Part shown: positions 1 to 22,192 of the stretch, piece by piece | Layout: the number at the start of each line of letters is the position of its first letter | Position numbering within the stretch: the stretch's first letter is position 1 | Assembly: GCF_019059575.1 (NCBI RefSeq) | Contig: NW_024883061.1 | Span: forward strand, 62,001-126,000 | Length of the DNA: 64,000 nt | Source of the DNA: Amphibalanus amphitrite | Lineage: Eukaryota > Arthropoda > Thecostraca > Balanomorpha > Balanidae | Direction of reading: 5' to 3' | The notes under the pieces: generated by a model | What the model saw: only the letters and a program-made list of their open reading frames with translations | Told to the model about the DNA's origin: nothing | Databases searched by the model: none | Program-made: the position numbers and the translations under genes

Positions 1-226
1 GGCACCCTGTCCCTTACTGTATCACTTTTGGACTGATCTAATCAGTCTGCTCAGTTCTGGCCCTGTCCGGTTCGGCAATATGACAGGACGCTCATCGGCC
101 ACTGACTAGAAGACCAGACTATTGTGGCGATTTCATCACTGCTCTCTCGATAACCCCGTCCCCACCAACACAGTCCTACACCCAGCACTCTCGTTTCCTT
201 TCGCACGCTCACTCCCAGAAGCGTCT

Positions 227-2245
227 TCACAGCCCCTCCTCCTCGACTTCCTGTTCGATCTTCACCTCGCACTCTATCCGCCCTACCTTCACATCCTCGA
301 GCACCCCGGGCTGGCGTCCGCGCCCCGCGGGGTAGCCGTCCGTGGTGTACCTCATGTGCCTCTGGCTCCGGTGTCGCGCAAACCAGCGCACGCTCTTGTA
401 CACCTGGCCACAGTCGGACTCGGGACACTGGAACGGACCGCTGTCCCGGTGACACTTCTCGTAGTGCTGTATGAACTTGGCCGCCCGGCGAAACTCGGTG
501 TCGCACTCCAGACACCAGACAGACGGGAGGCGCGTGTGAAACCGCTGTACGTGGTAGGCCGCCGAGCGCTCAGAAACGAAACGCTTACCGCACTCCGAGC
601 ACGAGAAGCGCTTGCCGACCACGTGCTGACGCACCATGTGACGTTGAAGGCAGCGATGGGACTTGAAACGCTTGCCACACTCGCACTTGAAGGTCTTCTC
701 TTCATTGTGGGTATGCATGTGCTTGGTCAGGTAGTGGGAGAACTTAAAGAGCTTGTTGCACTTTTCGCACTTAAAGGTGGGTTTTTTGGTGTGAGTGAGC
801 ATATGGGTCGCGAGGTAATATTTTGCCTTGAAAGCCTTATCCGGGCAGATGGAGCACTTGAATGGACGCTGGGCCGAGTGCACCAGTTTGTGTCTCAGCA
901 TGGCCATCTGGTCGAAAAAGGTCTGGTTGCACAGGTCACACTTAATCGGCCGCTCACCGACGTGCACTCGACGCACGTGCACACGCATTACGCCCGGTTT
1001 CGTGAACGTACGGTCGCAGTGCGGACATTCGTGGCCCTTCTCCTTGCTGTGCTTATTCTTGACGTGCGTGCGCAGACTGGAGCCTTCGCGCGCCGCGAAC
1101 TGGCAGCCCTCCACGTCGCACTTGTACGGCCGGTCGCCCGTGTGAATGCGCTCGTGGGCCTGCAGCGAGAACTGCGAACGGAACGACTTGTCGCAGAAAC
1201 GGCACTGCTGCGGCTTCTCGCCCGTGTGGGTCATGTGATGCAGCCGCATGTTCGCGGCGAACTTGAACCCCTTGGCGCACACCGGACACTTGTGAGGACG
1301 CGCCTTGCTGTGAGCCTGGTAGACGTGGCGCGCCAAGTACTTGCTGGTGGCGAAGGACTTGCCGCACAGCCGACACTCGTAGTCCTTCACGCCCGAGTGC
1401 AGGCTGATGTGCGTCCGAAAGTAGCAGAGCTCTCCGTACAGCACCTTGCGGCAAACGGGACAGCGGCGGCCGGCACCGCTCTCGTGGTCGGACATGTGCT
1501 CTTCGAACGCGTCAGCCGAGGGCAGCGTCACCCGGCAGCGGGCGCAGCGCCACCGCGACGGGCCACCGCTGGCCGCGAGAGGCCCGTCACCCGCCGTGTC
1601 ACTGCGGACCGTACGGGGCCTGCCACGCCGTCTAGCACCCATCGGGCCGCCACCGGCAGCTGGGAGTCTGTCGTCCGCCGTATCACTGCGGACCGTACGG
1701 GGCCTGCCGCGCCGTCTGCCGCCGGCCGCGGAGGGCCCGTCGTCCGCCGTATCACTGCGGACCGTACGGGGCCTGCCACGCCGCTTGCCGCCGGCCGCAG
1801 AGGGCCCGTCACCCGCCAGACCACTGCGGACCGTGCGGGGCCTGCCGCGCCGTCTGCCGCCAGTCGCACCCTCCGGTCCGGCGGTACCGGAGTGAGACGG
1901 TCGCGCATCATCGGCGTCCAACTGCGGCACGTCCTCCGAGGTCGGCAGCAGCGGGCCGCAGCCGAGGTCGGGCGCCGTTTCAGTCTTGATGAACAGGCAG
2001 GGGGAGTCGACCCCGGCCGGCGTGACCGAGCCCACGGCGGCCAGCACCAGCCGCAGGTCATCGGGGTCGTCCGGCTCGCTCAGAGGCTCCTCCTTCACCT
2101 CCAGCTTCGGAAAGACGTTCAGATCCTCCGCTGGGCTCAGGGCACTGCCAACAGTCTCCTCTGACCTCAGGACAGGATCCGGGTCCTCCTCCGGCCGCTG
2201 AGCAGCATCTGGATCCTCTGACCGCTGGCGCCGACGCCGCGGCAT
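227..2245 (-). CDS. C2H2 zinc-finger protein with four AT-hooks (14 fingers)
   Basis: Probable nuclear DNA-binding protein, complete in one exon. Order of parts: an acidic N-terminal region with two sumoylation-type sites (VKEE, IKTE); four near-identical RRRGRPRTVR-type AT-hooks in a tandem repeat; then 14 C2H2 fingers separated by TGEKP-like linkers (HTGEKPQ, HTGDRPY, VGERPI); and an acidic tail with a third site (VKIE). Finger 11 is unusual, with one residue between its two cysteines (FKCECGKRF). The frame stays open to an ATG at 2290, but TTTCTCAG just before 2262 looks like a splice acceptor, so I start at the ATG at 2245 (MPRRRRQR, about 672 residues). AT-hooks bind the minor groove of AT-rich DNA and such finger arrays read longer sites; the target is unknown. 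I recognise no ortholog, so no symbol is given. Confidence 0.88.
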   Translation of the reverse strand: MPRRRRQRSEDPDAAQRPEEDPDPVLRSEETVGSALSPAEDLNVFPKLEVKEEPLSEPDDPDDLRLVLAAVGSVTPAGVDSPCLFIKTETAPDLGCGPLLPTSEDVPQLDADDARPSHSGTAGPEGATGGRRRGRPRTVRSGLAGDGPSAAGGKRRGRPRTVRSDTADDGPSAAGGRRRGRPRTVRSDTADDRLPAAGGGPMGARRRGRPRTVRSDTAGDGPLAASGGPSRWRCARCRVTLPSADAFEEHMSDHESGAGRRCPVCRKVLYGELCYFRTHISLHSGVKDYECRLCGKSFATSKYLARHVYQAHSKARPHKCPVCAKGFKFAANMRLHHMTHTGEKPQQCRFCDKSFRSQFSLQAHERIHTGDRPYKCDVEGCQFAAREGSSLRTHVKNKHSKEKGHECPHCDRTFTKPGVMRVHVRRVHVGERPIKCDLCNQTFFDQMAMLRHKLVHSAQRPFKCSICPDKAFKAKYYLATHMLTHTKKPTFKCEKCNKLFKFSHYLTKHMHTHNEEKTFKCECGKRFKSHRCLQRHMVRQHVVGKRFSCSECGKRFVSERSAAYHVQRFHTRLPSVWCLECDTEFRRAAKFIQHYEKCHRDSGPFQCPESDCGQVYKSVRWFARHRSQRHMRYTTDGYPAGRGRQPGVLEDVKVGRIECEVKIEQEVEEEGL
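1560..1860 (-). repeat. Coding minisatellite encoding AT-hooks
   Basis: Four tandem copies of a unit of roughly 66-78 bp lie inside the zinc-finger gene. Each encodes one RRRGRPRTVRS AT-hook plus a Gly/Ala/Pro spacer (variants of DGPSAAGG). All copies keep the reading frame, so AT-hook number could vary between alleles by unequal exchange. Confidence 0.8.
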
Positions 2246-2265
2246 CGTGCTCTCTTGCCCAGCTG

Positions 2266-5040
2266 AGAAACATGGGGAGTGAAACACCATCTAATCCACT
2301 GACTGTCAGGTAAGTACCTACTGGATCTTCACTTGGATTCTAACATCCTTTATTGCATCTGTACAAGTGGGTAACACAATATCTATGATCAGCAGACAGT
2401 AGCACACTGAAGAGTGAAGCTCCCTCACATAACTTACAGAGCAAAGCTGAGCATCAATGTTATGGAATGTTACCAAGTTGAAACAAATTATATGCATTGG
2501 TTTATTATTTGACCCCCTCCCCCCACAAAAAGTTAATAGTTCCAGCAAATTACCAGAAAACAGCAATATCCCAGGTTAGGAAAACCTGTGACAATTTGAA
2601 AACTAGGCTGAAGGCTCCAGTATGACCAATATAAAATGTATTTTCACAGACCTTATAAGTTATAACAGTTTGCTTATGCACAGGTTCTTCTTACAACCCT
2701 GGAGTAAAGAAACCTTACTGAAAATATCATCAAATAGGTACCTAGCAATGGCTTCCCAAATGATGTCAGTGGGACAGGCATACTGGGGTCAAATGTTCAT
2801 GTGAACCAAATGTGGAGCTGGTGCCCTTGGTGGTGGTGCGAAATGGACCTGTAGACGGCGGGCTGTTAGAAAATATAGGGAGATATTTGAAGCATGTGTT
2901 GCACCAACCTTATACCTACAGAAGACCTGCAAGTTGCATATCATGACAACCTAGTGGAAGTAGTGAAAATGGAAATATCTTATTTGAAGAGATGCAAAGA
3001 TGAAAGAAGGAACCAAATGATAAATGCATAGGACCCTTTATTATTTGTATAGAGGTAAAAAAAGTGAAGCCAAGCTATCATGATGATGTTAAACAATCAT
3101 CAGAAATAATTAGCAGGATAATGATTAAATGAAACGACAAAAACTTACCATTCATCTCTAAATCTGCCCAGGGGCTCAAATAAGATGTAAGGAATTTGTA
3201 AAATGTGGTAAAATGAGTAACTGAATAATTATTCAACCAATTTTCAAGGAAAAACAAAAATGTTAACATCAAATCATGCCTTCATGCAATCAACAACACA
3301 ATAATACAAGCACCACATCCTGATTCACAAATTCTATCTTTTAACTTGTCATGACTTGTCCTTGATATTTCAATTTGACACCACATTTGACACACACATT
3401 ATTTGACACCATATTTGCACCATATTTGACACAACGTACAGGTGCCAATTCAACTAAACGAAAATAAGCTCTGCATTGCGGTACCTGTCGTCGCCGAACG
3501 CCTTGCTCAATACAAAAATGATAATTTTGCTCACAGTATATCCCAAGTGACTCTTTAGTGCCCAAGAAACTGAAAGCCTTTCCATTAAAAAAAATTGACA
3601 TCAGTGACACTGAACCGACTGAACGGCTTGCAAGAATGGGTCGCACCGGACCGACGTAATCACTTACCAGTCAATGGTTCAATGAACACAGGTTCTCAAC
3701 CGAGACTGTAGAACTGTCTCGATCAATAAGAAGAGAACGGCGGGATCAGAATGACGATGATATGCAATGATAGTGGTGGTCAAGGTGGTGGCATGAATAA
3801 TGAAAAACGTTAGCTCCAGATGTCGTTGCAGGCCGCGATAGATGTCGCTGCAGTCGACCTCCGATCGTACACTGCTCTGTTTGCTCGGTTTGCTCACACT
3901 CAGTTGGCTCTCCGCAATGTGTTCAATTTCAGTTTTCACATTTAGGCTAGGGTATCTGATTTATCAATAGATAAACAAATCAGCTAATTAGTGAAGCGGC
4001 CGTGACTTAGCAAAATGCCGATCGCCCCGGCCCCCGTACTGTCCATCTGCCCTTCCGTCCAGCACGCTGATTGGCTACGGACCTTCGCCACCAAAGTCCA
4101 AAACCAAACTGTCAGCGCGACTGTGAACTGATTTATTTACCACATGACCCATTAAAACAACGTCCCGGCCCGGGGCCGAGAGGTCAGCCGGCGGACCCGT
4201 CCGATGAAGTAACAACTGAGCGTCGCCCGGGGCGCGGCAGACGCCCGACGGGCGCCGATTTCGGGCGAGACGGGCGGCGAGGAATGTGGCCGACCAGACG
4301 GCCGACTAGAGGAGAGAGGGAGGGGGTCGGACGACAGTCAAACACCGGGATTTGCCAGTCCGCGCCACTGGCAGAGACATCTGACGGCGCCGCCGAGAAG
4401 CACAGGTTCACATCGCACACCGAGGGGGCGGTCACATCGGGAGCCAATCAAGCGGCCGCTAGCACGCCAACAAACAAACGACCTACACCGCCACACTGAC
4501 GCTCACGCCACCGACACTAACCAAGGAAGCGTTATAATCTATTGGAATAACATAAAAATATATGCGCGTTTATGCACGTCCGCGGCTATGTCATTTACCG
4601 TTCGCTGTTACAGATACATGCGATTAAATCACATTGGGTCGAGGGTGCGCATCGCTCGTCGGTCCGTGCGGGCTCTGCCGCCGGGCCGGTCCGCCCCGCA
4701 GGAGGCGCGGCCGACCGCCGGGCGCGTGGGTAAGCGCGCTACGCTGTGTGAGTCCTGTGTGTGTCTATGCGTGTATATCACATATGACAAAGTTCGCCCG
4801 ACGCTGGCACCTCTCATATGGTCCTGTCGGACCGACGCTGCCTGAAAGGTCAGCAGTCACCCGGGACCCGCTGGGAGCCCGTCGACGGCCCTCTGGGAGG
4901 CCGCAGAGCCCATAGGGCGCCGGCCGGTGACCCCGGCACACCCCACCCCCACACTAAAGCACTCCGGGGTGTGTGTGTATGTGTGTGTGCCCCGCCGGTC
5001 CGCGGGGTCCCGCCGTGCCTGACCGAGCAGTGCGGCGCGG
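2266..5040. other. Intergenic region between zinc-finger gene and Rab14 3' end
   Basis: No supportable gene. It is AT-rich to about 4.0 kb, then GC-rich. It should contain the Rab14 3' untranslated region. A minus-strand AATAAA lies at about 4132-4137, 900 bp past the stop codon, and could be the polyadenylation signal, though nothing confirms this. A short GT tract lies at 4970-4990. Confidence 0.4.
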
Positions 5041-16907
<11,867 letters not shown>

Positions 16908-18679
16908 CAGTAGGCGGAACTATGGTCATGAGTACCCAAATATAGGAACGTTCCCATTTTTGGGAACGGAGTTCCCAAATATGGGAACGGGCGTTCCCAT
17001 TTATGAGAACGGAAGGCAATTTTTCGGCCGTTCGCCCACTAAAACTCAAAAGTGCATCACGTCCCAAAAAAGTGCACGCTGATTTAAGTATCTACTAAAT
17101 TTCCATAAAGTTATCTTTAATCTGACCGTGGAACAAGGAAATTGACCGTGGAATGATATTTTTAATGATTTTTTAAAAATGACAGAATGGTGGAAATATG
17201 GGTTATACGACATTTAACATGCAATTTTAAGGAAAATGAAGCATTTTTTACATTTTGAGGTCAAGTATAATAATTTTCGCCTGAGGGGTGTTCACGGGCA
17301 CCGCACACTGCTGCGTGCGCTGTGTGCGGTGCGTCCAGCAGGCGTGGGGGTAGGGGATGGGTAGGCGGCTCTGACGTCACGGCTGCGTGCGGTGGACGGT
17401 CCGCTGTGGCCAGTCCCGACCGGCCACAGCGATCGCTGTGTGCGGTGACGGAAGGCTGACGTAGGGACGCAGTGGGCGGAGCTTGGAGGCTGTGTGCGGT
17501 CCGACCGCACACAGGGCCCGTGAACAGCCCTCTGGTTATGAAGTTTCATTCTAGCGACACCAGATGCTGACATATGCAAGCGAACACGCGGACAGTCCCG
17601 AGGTAATATTGTTGACTTTTGGTCTCGGGGCGATCGACCGCGTGGAACGTCAGTGATTTTACCGAACTACTGTTGTAAACTCAGTTTCAGTGGTTTAAAA
17701 TCATTCAGCTGTATTTTATCAGCCCTGAAAGACATATTTTATTTGGATGCTAGCTGTTTAGCGTTGTTTTATAAGCAGCGTCATGAGCGTGGTTTTTGTC
17801 TTCGGCGTTTCTAAGCATGATCGTTTGGTGGGAATTTCTCTGATATAGGTCGCTCTGTGTGGCTTATTTATAATTTTTATGCTGATTTCGATCATTCCTC
17901 GTGCCCATCCTACCAGGCCTTTTGCCACTTACACTCATTAAGAAAGGAAAAAACTAGATTTTCATTGGGACTAGGTGTTTTGAGGGTGTAACATATTCAG
18001 CGTTCCCATTTTTGGATACTTCTTGTGCTCGTCAACTCTCGGTGATTAGCAGACAGGTGCTTGACATGTCTCCACCCTCGGCGCGGACGGTGGATATAGG
18101 TATGGAAGACCTTGTTGAACATTGCTGAGCGTTGTGGATTACGTAATCCTGCAGAGGGGGGCGTGCCCGCTGCGAGATCGACGGGAATAAAAGCGCAGAA
18201 GACCGGGCGAAACATGCAACGGTCTTGCCGGAAAGGTCATCTGATGATTGTTGCGTTAACAATAATTTGCGGCGTTGGACGTGATGCTTGTTAATGAAAA
18301 GAGCCCCTGAAAGGCGTCGGTGAAATCGTTCCCAATTTTGGGTACGCCGTTCCCATAATAAGGAACGCTTGCAGCGCCAGTGTACGAGAGCGTTCCCAAA
18401 TTTGGGCTCGCGGCCCGGGTGATGGACTGCTTTAGAAATAGGGGAACGATTTGAAACTACGATGGGCCTTACAATATCAAACTCTTTCCCAACAATATTG
18501 AGACAACTATCAGGCGGTTCACGATCGTTTTATATTTTTTGGACGTCATTTAACGGTTCTTTTTCTTGTTTTAAATAATGCCTACATGGCGTTCCCATAT
18601 TTGGGTTTATCGTTCCCAAACATGGGAACGAAAATGCGCTCCCGAAAATGGGTACGCTTGACCATAGTTCCGCCTACTG
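16908..18679. mobile_element. TIR transposon with ATAG duplication and CArG-rich ends
   Basis: Inverted ends CAGTAGGCGGAACTATGGTC at 16908 and at 18679 (reverse complement), flanked by ATAG at 16904-16907 and 18680-18683. Inside the ends are repeated palindromes of the form GTTCCCAWWWWTGGGAAC. No transposase is recognisable in the 1.77 kb, so it is nonautonomous or decayed. The 4-bp duplication fits several superfamilies; I do not assign one. A smaller element is nested in it. Confidence 0.82.
17281..17534. mobile_element. Nested MITE with TGTGTGCGGT motifs, hAT-like ends
   Basis: Left end CTGAGGGGTGTTCACGGGC is mirrored by GCCCGTGAACAGCCCTCTGG at the right. TGTGTGCGGT or its complement occurs several times between, like subterminal transposase sites. 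The ends resemble hAT elements, but no 8-bp duplication could be confirmed. Confidence 0.6.
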
Positions 18680-18683
18680 ATAG

Positions 18684-20333
18684 GTGTGTGTTGGTGTGTA
18701 TGGGTGCTAGTACTTCAGGTGTGCTGTTTGAAATAGACATAGAAGGGCTACTGAGTGATCTTCATATCAGCATTCAGGACACACCACATCCAATATTGTG
18801 AACTATTGTTGCCCATTGGTGGAAGGGTGCGGAACACGGCATGACCATGCACTTGACCAATGACAGGTGAGAATCCATGTATGAAGTACCTAGTAACTAG
18901 TAACAGGTTGGAAGTACTGAAGTCAGCATCATGCTTATCACATATGACCACTGGAGAGCCCTTAGGTCTTAACTCTAAAGGGAATGGACACATGCTTTCA
19001 TAGTAATTACCTGTCAGAATCAATGAAGACGTGAAACACAAACACGCAATTCAAGGTGGGCTGAAATTCAAGCTATTATCTGGCATACACGAATGTGCTA
19101 GGCTAATAATGCTAGAAGCCAACTTGCTAGTAACCCCACCAACACGACACTCCCCAAAACACAATCAGAGGATTGAGTGGATTGAGATTGCAATGTATGC
19201 GATCCGCGAATTGGGGGGATTGCGAATTACGATTGCTTTTTCGTCCCTGTGTGCAGTGACGACTCCTTCCTTTTGCATCTCTCTAGCTTTCGTCAGCTGT
19301 TGTTGACAAAATCTGGTACAAAAAATATTTTTGACGTTATTCATGCCTTTCGATGGACGATAGTACCAGAACAAAGATTCGAAACACATATTTGATGATG
19401 ATGATGACAAATAGTAGAGTACATTTTGAAAAAAAAGCGAAAATGTCGAATGAAATATTTTTTGCGAAAGCATTGGCGAAAGCAAAGCAAAATATGCGTC
19501 GTGAATGTCGTCGTTATGGAACCACCCTTTTTAGAACAAGCATTTTAGAAACTAACGATGGTCTTCTCAAAATATCACTAATAAATTACGTCATTAAAAC
19601 AAGCATTGAAAACTGTCTTATTTCTTTATTTTCCCTTTTAGCCTTATAGTTGTCTTTCAAATTGTCAATTTTATGTTTTTCACAACATTTTTCATTCACA
19701 AAATATCCCGTCTCACCCCATTGTATAGCAAAAACTTATTTACAGTGATTTGCGTTGATTTTACTTATTTTGTCATCATAGCAATTTCTTTTCCAGCATT
19801 ACAAGAATAACGTTGTCCTTGAAGTAAGTGGTTCAATGTCGAGCACACACATTTCTCTGAGAAGTGTGTGAGTGTTTTTATAAATTATTGCATATATCTT
19901 TGTGTGTATTAGTAGGTCGGATGTGTGAATTGTTGAATTGATTTATCCTGTAAATAGATACATATAAATATATTAAGATATTGGTTTTGACACTTCTATA
20001 GATGATTCATTGAGTTTTTATATCAGGTAGTATTATTTTGTGAAATTGATGTCACATTAGGACGGTAGACGTCAATCGTAAAGATGCCTTGCTGCTTACT
20101 CCAACTTATGTTCATTAATCACCTGTTGATTTGAAAAAGAGGATGTTCATTTCGGAGCTGACCGAGTCCAGTATTATCAAGCCAAACTAGCAGTTTTCAA
20201 ATTGGTGTTTTCTTGTTGTGTTGATAATGTTGCACATGTTACAGGTTGTGGAGCTCCTGAACAACAATGAATAGATCAGTGGGCAAGACCTGATTTATCT
20301 CAACATTGGGCTGAGAGCTCAACAGCAGCCAGC
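18684..20333. other. Region between TIR element and Roquin
   Basis: No gene recognised. TTACAG near 20239-20244 could be the acceptor of a Roquin 5' UTR exon leading to the ATG at 20334. Otherwise AT-rich, with a GATGATGAT stretch near 19394. Confidence 0.4.
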
Positions 20334-20492
20334 ATGCCGATTCAGGGACCACAGTGGACGGAGTTCCTTACCTGTCCCATTTGTCTGTTTGAGTTCAACA
20401 GGGACAGGGGCCCCGTCAGCCTAAGCTGCGGCCACACCATCTGTAAAACATGTCTGCAGCAGCTGCACAGAAAACGCTGCCCTTTCGATCAG
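20334..20492 (+). CDS. roq: Roquin coding exon 1 (RING)
   Basis: Residues 1-53, [17 protein letters not shown] to CPFDQ, phase 0, donor CAG|GTATGG. The start matches the conserved Roquin N-terminus. Confidence 0.95.
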
Positions 20493-22161
20493 GTATGGTT
20501 CCTAAAGCTGATCTGCATGTTGGTGTACGTTAGATATCATGCTAGTCAGATAATCCCACATTGCTGGTCTAATCTATTTATCAGTTGCCTTAGGATTGAC
20601 ATGCTGCTATGTGATGGCCATTGAGTGATTGTAGCCCTGCTTAGTGACAGTTTTCCCTCTAATAAACATCTGGATTAGTTATGTACAAGTTGAATTACTT
20701 CCTTCATATGGGTATCAACTAAGCAAACAGTCTTAGGATACATATTGATATGCAATTTGGATTTACACAAAACTGTGTTACCCTCAAGCAGAGGTGTACC
20801 TACACACAAGTTAGAGACAGAGGACAAAACATCTAAATGCTTGTTTTAAATCATTTTCAAGTACATTGGACATGCTAACAAAAGTTAGGTAACATTCTGC
20901 AAATTGACATCTAGCCAAACTTGACCTTGAGAGATAAGGGTGGATTTGACACATTCATAGAAACTTATCATAGATTGAAGTTGAGGGTCATTGAGTTCAT
21001 TTGAATAACTGCTCACTTCTAGCTTGTGATGACCACATCCATGCATGAGCATCAGGAATGCCAGTCAGGTGCAATCAAAATTACGTGTTTGGTGTAGATG
21101 AAAGCAATGAGACGGGCTGAAAAAGCAACTTAACATCCAAGCACGCCAATAAGCAGTTTTGCCCAGCTCCGGTATGGGCATGAAAACCACACAAACCACC
21201 GGTCACCCAAACTGTTTGGCCCTGTATCATGTGTATGGATAACATACCAATCTATAGTGTGTCCCCTTCATAATATCATTGATGTTGTTGACGATGGCCG
21301 CGACAAAGTCTCTTTGACCTGTCTCTCTGACCGTGCCCGTACCGCAGTCGGTGATTTGACTGACGTGTGACCCTCTCGCCCGTGCCCGAGTCGGTGATCG
21401 GGCCCGCTGACCTCTGACCCTGTCCGTACTGACCTGTGACCCTGTTGTCTGTGCTCCAGTCGGGGATTGGCTGACCTGACCCCGCTCTGGCTGTCCCACA
21501 GTCGGTGATCGGTCGACCTCTGAACTCTGAACCCTACCTCTCTGACCTCTGACCCTGCCCCCGGCCGTGCCACAGTCTGTGATCGGTCTGGACCTGGAGC
21601 AGCTGCCGCTCAACTGGGCGTTGCTGCAGCTGGTCACCGCCGGGGAGGTGGCCCGGCCGCAGGCGCCGCCCTCCAGCCTGGCGCCGCACGAGCAGCAGGC
21701 CTACCTGAGCGCCATTCGCTGCATTGAGGAGCTTGCCCTCTTCCTGAAACCGCTGCCACCAGGTGCGTACGGGCCGACACCGGGGCGGGTGGCAGTGTGT
21801 CATGGGTGGTCTCGAGAATATTAGAGGTATTCTTGGGGGATGCAAACAGCGGACGTCCCTCTAATAGTCGATACAAATATCGAACCTTGTGTTGGCAGGC
21901 TTGTTGTTAAGGTTACATGTTGTTTCAGTCCAGGGTAGGAAGTTATGTCGATCTCTATGGTTGTCAATTATTTAACCTGGCTTGGCCTAGTATGATTGAC
22001 ACCCTTGCACACCCCCCCCCCCCCCCCCCAGCTGCTAGCCCCCGTGACGAGATCGGCTGATTGATTACCAGCGCATCACACATGTCAATCATGAATTGAC
22101 AGCCTGGGAGATAATCTTTTCAGTACAAATTTCGTACTCCTCATGGAAGTAATGCTGATTT

Positions 22162-22192
<31 letters not shown>

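Noticed and set aside
122-2164. 680-codon plus-strand open frame opposite the zinc-finger gene
   Set aside because: It is the antisense shadow of the C2H2 coding sequence; the minus strand has 14 zinc fingers and AT-hooks.
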